Shown here one piece after another: positions 1 through 7,122 of a stretch of DNA of 64,000 nucleotides. Numbering within the stretch: the stretch's first letter is position 1; each line of letters starts with the position of its first letter. Below the pieces are notes generated by a model. It had not been told where the DNA came from. It searched no databases and was given only the letters and a program-made list of their open reading frames with translations. A program made the position numbers and the translations under genes. Origin of the DNA: Candidatus Kouleothrix ribensis (GTDB lineage: Bacteria; Chloroflexota; Chloroflexia; Chloroflexales; Roseiflexaceae); NCBI GenBank assembly GCA_016722075.1, contig JADKGW010000001.1:3782001-3846000 (forward strand). The letters are read 5' to 3'.

Positions 1-144
1 GAGATCGGCGACGACATTCTGGCTGCGCTGAAGGCCCAGCTTCACGAGCGCTACGCCTTCAGCGCGCAGCTGCACCACCTCGCGATCCTGGGCCGTTGTG
101 CGGCCTGCCGCGATCTACCCGACAGCGACACACCACGAGCATAG
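1..144 (+). CDS. Fur-family transcriptional regulator, C-terminal fragment
   Basis: The reading frame is open from the first base and stops at a TAG at 142-144, so only the last 47 residues are seen. They carry the typical end of a Fur/PerR/Zur protein: a histidine pair in a hydrophobic strand (LHHLAILGRCAAC), then a CxxC that in this family binds a structural zinc. Fur proteins repress metal-uptake or peroxide-defence genes as dimers. Which metal this one senses cannot be told, because the DNA-binding domain and sensory site lie outside the window. The next gene starts 11 bases downstream, so they are probably co-transcribed. Confidence 0.7.
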   Translation, partial: EIGDDILAALKAQLHERYAFSAQLHHLAILGRCAACRDLPDSDTPRA

Positions 145-155
145 GAGCATAACCT

Positions 156-485
156 ATGAATCTGTTACGACGGCTGTTTGGCGGCGGCGACGCGCCGGCC
201 GCTGATAACGCGATCCATCTGTATGTGCGCTGTAATCGCTGCGGCGCGCCGGTGCATGTGCGGATCGATCCGCGCAACGACCTGGTGATCGAATATGGCG
301 ACGACGACGACGCCACCGGCTACCGGCTGATTAAAGAGATCATGGACTCGCGCTGCTTCCGGCTCATGCGCGCCGAGATCGAGTATGACCGTGGCCGCCG
401 CGAGCTCAATCGCCAGATCGAGGGCGGTGTATTCATCGGCCGCGACGAGTACGAGCAACTGGCTGCGCAGGGCGATCAGAAATGA
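156..485 (+). CDS. small conserved CxxC protein of unknown function
   Basis: A 109-residue soluble protein with no signal peptide or membrane segment. A ribosome-binding site (AGGAG) lies just upstream. After a short basic N-terminus it has a CNRCGAP motif (around residues 26-32) and a second cysteine in the middle (DSRCF), followed by an acidic and basic charged tail. The knuckle could bind zinc, but one CxxC alone is not a complete site. Its stop overlaps the ATG of coaE by four bases (ATGA), so translation is probably coupled. I recognise it only as a conserved hypothetical protein and give it no function. Confidence 0.75.
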   Translation: MNLLRRLFGGGDAPAADNAIHLYVRCNRCGAPVHVRIDPRNDLVIEYGDDDDATGYRLIKEIMDSRCFRLMRAEIEYDRGRRELNRQIEGGVFIGRDEYEQLAAQGDQK

Positions 486-1141
486 ACGATCGCACATGCT
501 ACGTGATCGGCCTGACCGGCAACATTGCCTGCGGCAAGAGCACGGTGGTGGCAATGCTGCGCGAGTGTGGCGCGCAGGTGATCGACGCCGACCGCGTGAC
601 GCACGATCTACAGCGGCCCGGCGAGCCGGTGTACCAGCAGATCGTGGCTACGTTTGGCCTCGGCATCCTGGTTGAGCCAGGCGGGCCGATCGACCGGCGC
701 AAGCTTGGCGCGATTGTGTTCGGCGACCCGGCTGCGCTGCGGCAGCTCGAGCAGATCGTACACCCGGCCGTGCATACCCGCATCAGCGCATGGCTGAGCA
801 GCCTTGGCGGCACCGGCACAGCTGCCGATCACGACGATCGGCGCCCGCGCGAATCTACCAGCCAGCTTCCTACAACCGTAGCGGTGATCGACGCAATCAA
901 GCTGCTCGAGTCCGGCTGGAAGCCGATCTGCGATGCGATCTGGGTGGTGACCTGCCCGCCCGAGCAACAGCTCGCCCGCCTGATCGCCACGCGCGGCATG
1001 GACGCGGCCGAGGCGCGCGGGCGCATTGCCGCGCAGCCACCCCAGGCCGATAAGGCCGCCCAGGCCGACGTAGTGATCGACAATAGCGGCACGCTCGACT
1101 ACACCCGCCGCCAGGTCGAAGCGGCCTGGCAGGCCATCTGA
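482..1141 (+). CDS. coaE: dephospho-CoA kinase
   Basis: This enzyme phosphorylates the 3'-hydroxyl of dephospho-CoA with ATP, the last step of coenzyme A synthesis, in the cytoplasm. The P-loop GLTGNIACGKST lies at residues 10-21 and is followed by the family's VIDADRVTHDL segment, whose aspartates help bind substrate. The C-terminal half has the ATR-like region and the final VIDNSG strand before the last helix. At 219 residues it is slightly longer than the usual 200. The extra length is a poorly conserved, charged insert near residues 105-130. The start overlaps the preceding small gene by 4 bases. Confidence 0.95.
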   Translation: MNDRTCYVIGLTGNIACGKSTVVAMLRECGAQVIDADRVTHDLQRPGEPVYQQIVATFGLGILVEPGGPIDRRKLGAIVFGDPAALRQLEQIVHPAVHTRISAWLSSLGGTGTAADHDDRRPRESTSQLPTTVAVIDAIKLLESGWKPICDAIWVVTCPPEQQLARLIATRGMDAAEARGRIAAQPPQADKAAQADVVIDNSGTLDYTRRQVEAAWQAI

Positions 1142-1205
1142 ACCCCTCACCGGCTGTATAGCCCTTCTCGCAGAGCGTACACCCCCGAGTACACTGCTCG
1201 CGCGT

Positions 1206-1224
1206 CACTGCCGGGCAGGCAGTG
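1206..1224 (+). terminator. hairpin after coaE
   Basis: A perfect 7-bp stem CACTGCC / GGCAGTG closes a 5-base loop about 65 bases after the coaE stop and just before the next promoter. Only scattered Ts follow, so it is at best a weak intrinsic terminator. Confidence 0.35.
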
Positions 1225-1250
1225 GCGTTGAGATTCTTCAAAATTGGCAC

Positions 1251-1279
1251 TTGACAAACTAATATTATTAGTCTAATAT
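1251..1279 (+). promoter_or_regulatory. sigma-70 promoter with internal inverted repeat (candidate TetR operator)
   Basis: A consensus -35 TTGACA (1251-1256) and a -10 TAATAT (1274-1279) are separated by exactly 17 bases. Inside the spacer lies an inverted repeat ACTAAT-ATT-ATTAGT (1258-1272). CTAAT occurs three times, at 1259, 1273 and 1280, and CTAATCAGGTTAG follows the -10. The downstream operon includes a TetR-family gene, so the repeat is a natural candidate operator for autoregulation. That link is inferred. Confidence 0.65.
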
Positions 1280-1436
1280 CTAATCAGGTTAGTTATCAAC
1301 ACAGTATACCCTGGTTGTGTGCGGCGTTTCCGCGCACAGATTGATCTAGAAGGCAAGGTTTCGCCTGGCGGTGATCTCCTTTACAGCTGGGGAGGTTCGC
1401 CAGAACCATGTCGAACGTACGCAGTTGACATGCTGA

Positions 1437-1538
1437 GCCTGCGGCAGAGCGGTACATTCCTTTTACTCGTGTGCATTTGCCGCGTAGCAGCGCGGTAAAC
1501 GCACACAGAAGATGCTGAAGTACCATGCTGCCGCAGGC
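1437..1538. repeat. dispersed palindromic repeat, copy 1
   Basis: Perfect 11-base inverted arms GCCTGCGGCAG (1437-1447) and CTGCCGCAGGC (1528-1538). Nested inside is a second hairpin, 1469-1484 pairing with 1491-1506 at 14 of 16 positions. It lies in the untranslated leader between the promoter near 1251 and the hydrolase start at 1557. Between 1290 and 1436 I see no other gene. Confidence 0.8.
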
Positions 1539-1556
1539 GAAACGAAAGGAATACCG

Positions 1557-2285
1557 ATGCGCATCACTCATCACGGAGCATTTCTGATCCAGCTAACTCG
1601 CCTACCGCGACTATTTCCAGTCAACTGCTACCTGGTGCGCGACGACGACGGGCTGACGTTGATCGATGCCGGGCTACCAGGCAGCGCGCCGGCCATCCTC
1701 GGCGCGGCGCGCGCGCTGGGGCAACCCATCCGGCGCATACTGATCACCCACGCGCACGGCGACCATATCGGCTCGATCGACGCGCTGTGCAAGCTACTGC
1801 CCGAGGCCGAGCTACTGGCCTCCGCGCGCGACGCGCGCTTTCTCGCCGGCGATATGCAGCTCGACGCCGGCGAGCCGCCGGCCCGGCTGCGCGGCGCCTA
1901 CCAGACGATCAGCGCCCGCCCGACCCGCCTGCTGCACGATGGCGACCGGGTCGGCGCGCTCGAGGTGGTGGCCGCGCCGGGCCATACACCCGGCCAGATC
2001 GCCCTGTTCGACCCGCGCGACGGCTCGCTGATCGCTGGCGACGCATTCCAGACCCGTGCGGGCGTAGCGGTATCGGGCACGCTGCGCTGGCTGTTCCCAT
2101 TCCCAGCCATGGCCACCTGGCATCGGCCAACCGCACTGGCCAGCGCCCGCCGGCTGCGCGCGCTCGCACCGACGCGGCTGGCGGTGGGGCATGGCGAAGT
2201 GTTCGAGCAGCCGCTCGATGCGATCGACCAGGCGATCGACACAGCGGCCCATGAACTAGCGGAGATCCGCCCCTATGGCACGTAG
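1557..2285 (+). CDS. MBL-fold metallo-hydrolase
   Basis: A 242-residue member of the metallo-beta-lactamase superfamily. The metal-binding motif HAHGDH is at residues 65-70, followed by the GHTPGQ histidine, the aspartate of IAGDAF and the C-terminal GHG. Together these form the usual two-metal site. Such enzymes hydrolyse thioesters, lactones or phosphodiesters, and the substrate cannot be read from sequence. The start is the ATG at 1557, because AAAGGA lies 6 bases upstream; the frame is open further but runs into the repeat. It overlaps the TetR gene by 11 bases, so the regulator is probably made with it. Confidence 0.88.
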   Translation: MRITHHGAFLIQLTRLPRLFPVNCYLVRDDDGLTLIDAGLPGSAPAILGAARALGQPIRRILITHAHGDHIGSIDALCKLLPEAELLASARDARFLAGDMQLDAGEPPARLRGAYQTISARPTRLLHDGDRVGALEVVAAPGHTPGQIALFDPRDGSLIAGDAFQTRAGVAVSGTLRWLFPFPAMATWHRPTALASARRLRALAPTRLAVGHGEVFEQPLDAIDQAIDTAAHELAEIRPYGT

Positions 2286-2850
2286 TGTCGGGATCAACCA
2301 AGCCAAGGTGCTGGCCGTCGCCGCCGAACTGGCTGACGCGCACGGGCTGCCGGGGTTGACGCTGGCCCAGGTAGCCGCGCGCCTGGGTGTGCGGCTGCCC
2401 TCGCTGTACAATCACGTCGACGGGCTGCCCGGCCTTCAGCGTGAGCTTGGGCACATGGCCGGGCACCAGCTGATCGATCAGCTCAGCCGCGCAACGATCG
2501 GCAAATCGGAAGATGCGGCGGTGATCGCGCTGGCACGCGCCTACCGCGCCTATGTACTCGCGCATCCAGGGCTGTATGCCACGCTGGTGCGCGCGCCTGG
2601 CCCCGGCGACGCCGAGTTGCTCCAGGTGAGCCAGACGATCATCGAGATTGTGCTGGCAGTGCTGGCACCCTACGGCCTCGACCAGGCCGGCGCGATCCAT
2701 GCCGTGCGCGGGCTGCGCAGTATCGTCCACGGCTTCGCGACACTCGAGCTGGCCGGCGGGTTCGGCATGCCGCTCGACCGCGACGAGAGCTTCGAGCGGC
2801 TGGTGCGCGCCTATGTGGCCGGCCTGCGCGCCGACGCGGCGGCTTCATAG
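2275..2850 (+). CDS. TetR/AcrR-family transcriptional regulator
   Basis: A 191-residue DNA-binding repressor. The N-terminal helix-turn-helix is visible at roughly residues 10-55 (LTLAQVAARLGVRLPSLYNHV). The C-terminal part, including HGFATLEL, resembles the WHG-type ligand-binding domain (TetR_C_33). It begins within the end of the MBL hydrolase gene and is followed by a YrdB-like membrane protein gene, so the three appear to be one operon. The inverted repeat inside the promoter at 1251-1279 is a plausible binding site. The ligand is unknown. Confidence 0.88.
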   Translation: MARSVGINQAKVLAVAAELADAHGLPGLTLAQVAARLGVRLPSLYNHVDGLPGLQRELGHMAGHQLIDQLSRATIGKSEDAAVIALARAYRAYVLAHPGLYATLVRAPGPGDAELLQVSQTIIEIVLAVLAPYGLDQAGAIHAVRGLRSIVHGFATLELAGGFGMPLDRDESFERLVRAYVAGLRADAAAS

Positions 2851-2869
2851 CGAAAGAGGTCGCATTTCT

Positions 2870-3208
2870 ATGCAGGCACTAAAATACGCTAACCTGGCTC
2901 TGAGCTTCTTGCTCGAGCTGTGTGCCCTGGCGGCGCTAGGCTACTGGGGCTACTGGGCTGCCAGCGGACTCGCGCTCAAGATCGCGCTGGCGATTGGCGC
3001 GCCGCTGCTGATGGCCGCGGTGTGGGGCTTGTTTCTCGCGCCCAAAGCCACCTACCCGCTACCAACCGCGCCGCACCTTGTGCTGCAGGCGCTTGTATTT
3101 GGCCTGGCCACCGCCGCACTCTACGCTACCGGCCGCCTGGCGCTGGCTTATACGTTTGGGCTGGCCGTGCTTATCAGCATGGCGCTGGCGTACTTCTGGC
3201 AGCAGTAA
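2870..3208 (+). CDS. YrdB/DUF2568-family small membrane protein
   Basis: A 112-residue protein with four predicted membrane helices, consistent with the DUF2568 (YrdB) family. Between helices two and three it has the conserved WGLFLAPKA loop. Function is unknown for the family. A ribosome-binding site (AAAGAGG) precedes the ATG at 2870. It is the last gene of the hydrolase-TetR operon, and its final 35 bases overlap the end of the convergent VOC gene. Confidence 0.82.
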   Translation: MQALKYANLALSFLLELCALAALGYWGYWAASGLALKIALAIGAPLLMAAVWGLFLAPKATYPLPTAPHLVLQALVFGLATAALYATGRLALAYTFGLAVLISMALAYFWQQ

Positions 3209-3899
3209 GCCCAGGCGTAAGCTGGCGAAACGCCAGCGGCGGCCCCGCCACAAGTGAGCGCGGCCCGTCGCGCTGCTCGGATACAACCGCCTCGAATGGC
3301 GCGACCACCGCTGCCTTGCCGGTGTCGGGGAACCACACCCGGCCCTGCCGAACTATAATCAGCAGGCCGTGTTCGTCGCCCACTGCGGCGAAGGTGTCGC
3401 TGCCGGGGTCGCGGTACGGCGCGCTTCCAAGCTCGGCCTGCACCTGGCGCACCACCGCAGCAACATCATCGGCGACAACCCCGATCTCGCTGATGCACAG
3501 CAAGCCTTTGGCCGAAAACGGCCGCTGATCGGGTGCCGCCAGTGTGTGCCGCGCGATCAGCTCGACAATATTGCCAGCCGGGTCGTAGAAGTACACATTG
3601 TGTGCATCCCAATCGTCAGCGTAGAACGCATGCTCGCCCAAGCGATTGGCGATCAGCGGCACGCGCGCGCCGATCCAGTCTTTTGCCTCGGCAAAGCAGC
3701 CCGGCGGTATGTTGAACGCGAAGTGATAGAATGGCCGCGTGCCGCCCTCGGCCGCGCGAAAGCTCAGCCGTGTGGCGCCGGCCGCAAGCTCGAGCTGGTC
3801 GCCGGGTGTAGCCAGCACCGCCAACCCCAATACGCGCCCATAGAAATCGCGCAACCCATCCAGCTGATCGGTCGCCAGCCGAAGCTCATGGATATACAT
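3174..3899 (-). CDS. VOC (glyoxalase/dioxygenase superfamily) protein
   Basis: A 241-residue protein. The first half is a clear vicinal-oxygen-chelate domain: HELRLATDQLDGLRDFYGRVLGL at the N-terminus, a central histidine strand (YHFAFNI) and the typical end YFYDPAGNIVEL near residue 115. The second half looks like a weaker second VOC repeat or a substrate lid. Metal-ligand positions appear to be present in the first half. The substrate is unknown. The start is the methionine at 3899; upstream sequence in the frame has no family resemblance. Confidence 0.8.
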   Translation of the reverse strand: MYIHELRLATDQLDGLRDFYGRVLGLAVLATPGDQLELAAGATRLSFRAAEGGTRPFYHFAFNIPPGCFAEAKDWIGARVPLIANRLGEHAFYADDWDAHNVYFYDPAGNIVELIARHTLAAPDQRPFSAKGLLCISEIGVVADDVAAVVRQVQAELGSAPYRDPGSDTFAAVGDEHGLLIIVRQGRVWFPDTGKAAVVAPFEAVVSEQRDGPRSLVAGPPLAFRQLTPGLTAARSTPAPC

Positions 3900-4076
3900 G
3901 GTTCCATCCTTTCTGGCAGCCGGCCTTTTAGCCTGCCGCAGCATTGGTTTTGCGCTCGAAAGCGCACACACCGCAAGCGAAGACAAGATTCGGAACCCAC
4001 CGGCTCAACGAGCGGTCGAGCGCCAGCGCGCCCAATGCTGCCGCCGGCCGCGCGCTCGGGCAGGGCGATTCCGTAG

Positions 4077-4082
4077 TATAAT
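4077..4082 (+). promoter_or_regulatory. -10 element before the epimerase gene
   Basis: A perfect TATAAT lies 35 bases before the epimerase start. I see no good -35 hexamer at the right distance, so this is a partial promoter call. Confidence 0.4.
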
Positions 4083-4117
4083 CAGGCGGGAAATTCACAT
4101 CCCCAAGAGGTATCGCC

Positions 4118-5200
4118 ATGCCAGCGCCGAGCACTATTCGCACGATCGCCGCGACCCCGCTAGACATCCGGCTGCACACGCCGTTTGGCATTGCCGGCGG
4201 CGCGCAGGATGTTGCCCGCAACCTGCTGGTCACGACCGAGCTGGCCGACGGCACGCGCGGCTATGGCGAGGCTGCGCCATTCCAGGCCTATAACGGCGAA
4301 ACACAGGCCATCGCCCTGGCTGCGGTCGAGGCGGCCAGCAGCATGATCGAAGGCGCCGATGTGCGCGAGTGGCGGCGCCTGGCCGTGGCGCTGCGCAGCG
4401 CGATCGGGCCGATCGGCTCGGCGCAGTGCGCGATCGAAACCGCCGTGCTCGATGCGCTGACGCGCCAGGCGCGCATGCCGCTGTGGGTGTTCTTCGGCGG
4501 CATGGGCACCAGCCTCGAGACCGACATGACCGTCACGACCGGCACAGTCGCGCAGGCCGCCACCGATGCGCAGGCGATCGTCGGCCGCGGCATCCGCACA
4601 ATCAAGGTCAAGGTCGGCTCGGGCGATCTCGCGCTCGACCTGGCGCGTGTGCAGGCCATCGCCGACGCGGCGCCCAAGTCGCCGCTGATCCTCGACGGCA
4701 ACGCAGCCTTCAGCGCCGACGATGCGCTCCAGCTGGCCGCGCAGCTGCGCGAGCGGGCAATCAACGTGGCGCTGCTCGAGCAGCCGGTGAAGAAAGACGA
4801 CTGGGCAGGGCTGCACCAGGTAGCTCAGTGGAGCGGCCTGGCAGTTGCGGCCGACGAGACGGCCACCAGCGCGGCGGCGGTGCTGCGGATCGCACACGAG
4901 CGCGCCGCCCAGGTGGTCAATATCAAGCTCATGAAGTGTGGCATCGCCGAGGCACTCGATATCGCCGCGATCTGCCGCGCCGCACGGCTCGGGCTCATGA
5001 TCGGCGGCAATGTCGAGTCGACCCTGGCGATGACCACCTCGGCCTGCTTCGCGGCCGGCCAGGGCGGCTTCCAGTACATCGACCTCGACACGCCGCTGTT
5101 TATGGCCGAGCATCCCTTCCAGGGCGGCATGATCTACGAGAGCGCGCGCATTGACCTCAGCCAGATCGAGGCCGGCCACGGCGTGACGCCGCGCGGGTAG
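4118..5200 (+). CDS. mandelate racemase/muconate lactonizing enzyme family, dipeptide epimerase-like
   Basis: A 360-residue enolase-superfamily enzyme. The second-lysine motif is KVKVG (near residue 167). The metal ligands lie in LDGN, LEQP and ADET, and the opposite general base lies in KLMKCG. The segment TDMTVTTG before the barrel and the GGNVES glycine-rich loop are typical of L-Ala-D/L-Glu and related dipeptide epimerases, which act in murein peptide recycling. The exact dipeptide cannot be inferred. A ribosome-binding site (AAGAGG) precedes the ATG. No murein amidase gene is adjacent, so a different substrate is possible. Confidence 0.85.
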   Translation: MPAPSTIRTIAATPLDIRLHTPFGIAGGAQDVARNLLVTTELADGTRGYGEAAPFQAYNGETQAIALAAVEAASSMIEGADVREWRRLAVALRSAIGPIGSAQCAIETAVLDALTRQARMPLWVFFGGMGTSLETDMTVTTGTVAQAATDAQAIVGRGIRTIKVKVGSGDLALDLARVQAIADAAPKSPLILDGNAAFSADDALQLAAQLRERAINVALLEQPVKKDDWAGLHQVAQWSGLAVAADETATSAAAVLRIAHERAAQVVNIKLMKCGIAEALDIAAICRAARLGLMIGGNVESTLAMTTSACFAAGQGGFQYIDLDTPLFMAEHPFQGGMIYESARIDLSQIEAGHGVTPRG

Positions 5201-5221
5201 TGGCGCCGGTTTGGAACTGCA

Positions 5222-5560
5222 TTAGCGGTGATCGCCCTCACCACGAATCTGGCCGCGCTCGAGCCGCGAGAACAGCTTCTCGATATTCGCGGCCGCCACC
5301 TCTTCCAGCGATAGGTCGAGCTCAGTGCAGATCTGCGTCAGGTACCACAGCACATCGCCCAGCTCGTACTTGAGCGCGGCACGTTCGGCCTCGCCGATCA
5401 CACCGCCCTTATCGCGGAAGATCTTCTTGATCTTGCCGGCCACCTCGCCGGCCTCGTTCACCAGCCCGAGTGTCGGGTAGACAATCGGGTGATTCACATC
5501 GATCACGCCCCATGTCTTGCGCGACTCGCGCTGGTACACGCTGAACTTCTCCAGATCCAT
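5222..5560 (-). CDS. MazG-like nucleotide pyrophosphohydrolase
   Basis: A 112-residue all-alpha NTP-pyrophosphohydrolase of the MazG/dUTPase-2 superfamily. The metal-binding helix pair is visible: LVNEAGEVAGKIKK (EExxE-like) followed by ELGDVLWYLTQI, with acidic residues spaced as in the family. These enzymes hydrolyse non-canonical or excess NTPs to NMP and pyrophosphate. The start is set at 5560, where the family sequence begins (MDLEKFSVYQ), with GGTAGGAG immediately upstream. It begins 4 bases after the stop of the VOC gene, so the two form an operon. Confidence 0.85.
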   Translation of the reverse strand: MDLEKFSVYQRESRKTWGVIDVNHPIVYPTLGLVNEAGEVAGKIKKIFRDKGGVIGEAERAALKYELGDVLWYLTQICTELDLSLEEVAAANIEKLFSRLERGQIRGEGDHR

Positions 5561-5564
5561 GCTC

Positions 5565-5951
5565 CTACCCCTTCGGCACTTCGGCCATGATCGCGAGCAG
5601 GTGTGCATCGGGATCGCGGAAGAAGGCCATCCACAGCGTATACGTGCCCATGTCGGCAATCATATGTGGCGCATCGACGAACGGCACGCCGCGCGCCTGC
5701 AGGGCCTGGTGCGCCGCGTGAATATCGCCAACCGTGAAGTAGAGCGTCGCGCCGTCGGCCACCACCTCGCCCTGATCGGGGGTGCCGAGCATCAGGCGTA
5801 CACCGCCGCAATTGAAGAATGCCAGGTTTGGTACGCGGAACAGAAATGGCAGGCCCAGCGCGTCGCGATAGAACGCGATCGCCACATCAAGATCGGCGAC
5901 GGTGAGGGCGATCTGGCCGATCGGGCCGAGGCTTATGGTTGGCTCAGTCAT
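5565..5951 (-). CDS. single-domain VOC/glyoxalase-like protein
   Basis: A 128-residue vicinal-oxygen-chelate protein. It opens with IGQIALTVADLDVAIAFYRDALGLPF and ends with AFFRDPDAHLLAIM, the standard first and last strands of one VOC unit; it would dimerise to form the site. The substrate is unknown. The start MTEP at 5951 has a good ribosome-binding site (AGGAG, 4 bases away). It lies directly upstream of the MazG-like gene in the same operon. A methylmalonyl-CoA epimerase-like role is possible but unsupported. Confidence 0.82.
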   Translation of the reverse strand: MTEPTISLGPIGQIALTVADLDVAIAFYRDALGLPFLFRVPNLAFFNCGGVRLMLGTPDQGEVVADGATLYFTVGDIHAAHQALQARGVPFVDAPHMIADMGTYTLWMAFFRDPDAHLLAIMAEVPKG

Positions 5952-6068
5952 ACGGCTCCTCCTCAATCGTAGGGCCTACACGGCAACCGGCATTTTGGGC
6001 AAGTTCGGCCAACTGCGCACGTGCCGGCGCATCGGCGGCGCCGGCAGCCAGCGGCGGCACGACCATGA

Positions 6069-6638
6069 TCACGTGTCGGCATGCGCGCTGCGTGGGTTAT
6101 CCCACGGTACATCGGCAACGCCCGCGCGCGCATTGGCGGCACGCGCCAGCACGAACAGGCAATCCGACAGGCGATTAAGGTATATGCCCACCTGGGGGTT
6201 GATCTGCTCCTCGCGTGCCAGGCGCACCACCCAGCGCTCGGCATGCCGGCAGACGGTGCGCGCCAGATGCAGCTGCGCGGCCGCTGGCGCACCGCCTGGC
6301 AAGATGAACTGGCGCAGCGGCTCGAGTTCGGCCTCGAGCGCGTCGATCGTCTGCTCGAGAAACGCCACTTCGCCGGCACCCACGCGCGGGATCCCGGCCG
6401 CCTCGCCTGGTGTCGCGAGGTCGGCGCCAACCACGAACAGCTGGTTCTGAATCTGGGCCAGCAGCGTGCCAAGGTTGCCAAGCGGCACGGCACCCAGCGC
6501 CGCACGCGCAACCCCGATCGCCGCGTTGCACTCATCGACGGTGCCGTAGGCCTGCACGCGGGTGGAGTCCTTGCTCACGCGCAGCCCACCCCACAGCCCG
6601 GTCTCGCCGGCATCGCCGGTCTTGGTGTAGATCTTCAT
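6069..6638 (-). CDS. corrinoid (cob(I)alamin) adenosyltransferase, PduO type
   Basis: A 189-residue enzyme that transfers adenosyl from ATP to cob(I)alamin, making coenzyme B12. The N-terminal ATP-binding motif TKTGDAGETGL is at residues 4-14. The central helix has the family's VDECNAAIG, and the C-terminal half has the conserved LNRLSDCLFVLAR. Length is normal for PduO-type proteins. A strong ribosome-binding site (GAGGAG) precedes the ATG at 6638. A copy of the palindromic repeat lies directly upstream. The short stretch 5952-6068 to its 3' side holds no gene. Confidence 0.92.
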   Translation of the reverse strand: MKIYTKTGDAGETGLWGGLRVSKDSTRVQAYGTVDECNAAIGVARAALGAVPLGNLGTLLAQIQNQLFVVGADLATPGEAAGIPRVGAGEVAFLEQTIDALEAELEPLRQFILPGGAPAAAQLHLARTVCRHAERWVVRLAREEQINPQVGIYLNRLSDCLFVLARAANARAGVADVPWDNPRSAHADT

Positions 6639-6646
6639 GAACTCCT

Positions 6647-6773
6647 CAATCACAGGACGTACACAGTCGGCGTTTTTTTGCCTGTGGCAGCATGGTACGT
6701 TTCTGTATGCAGTACCGCGCTGCCGCAGGCAGGCATTGCCCGAGACGCGGGCCACCGCGTAACTCCTGTCAAT
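6647..6773. repeat. dispersed palindromic repeat, copy 2 (full unit)
   Basis: Arms GCCTGTGGCAG (6680-6690) and CTGCCGCAGGC (6720-6730) have one mismatch and enclose a short GGTAC/GTACC hairpin. The left flank resembles the reverse complement of the right flank of the 32.7-kb copy. The right flank ends AACTCCTGTCAATCA, which matches the outer end of other copies. It fills the space upstream of the adenosyltransferase gene. Confidence 0.8.
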
Positions 6774-6789
6774 CACACGAGTTAGGCAG

Positions 6790-6850
6790 TCGGCGGTTGT
6801 GCCTGCGGCAGCGCGGTATGTTCTGGTTGATCGGCTGCGCTGCCGCCAGA
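6790..6850. repeat. dispersed palindromic repeat, partial copy
   Basis: The left arm GCCTGCGGCAG is at 6801-6811 and a shortened right arm CTGCCGC at 6840-6846, immediately after copy 2. From 6851 to 7122 I see GC-rich sequence with G-rich runs but no gene I can support. Confidence 0.55.
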
Positions 6851-7122
6851 GCATTATCACGAACCGTCAGGCCACGCGGCACGCTCTCCTTCCCAGGCGG
6901 GGCGCTGGCGTGCTGGCGTAGCTACACCCTGGGGAGCACAGGCGCTATTCTACCACGCCAGCGCTGGCGGGGCGCGGCTTTGTTGGGCGTGAAGCGGGGG
7001 TGTGGGCTACCGCAGCCGGGGGTGGGGCCGCAGGCATCGAGCGATTGCCTGTTCTGGTGCGGGCGTGGCCAGTGGCCATTCGGTGGCGCACCGCACCAGA
7101 GCGGCAAGACTCTGCGGGCATG

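Noticed and set aside
6922..7107. A small minus-strand open frame rich in Pro and Trp
   Set aside because: No ribosome-binding site, no recognisable family, and it lies in G-rich intergenic sequence beside repeats.
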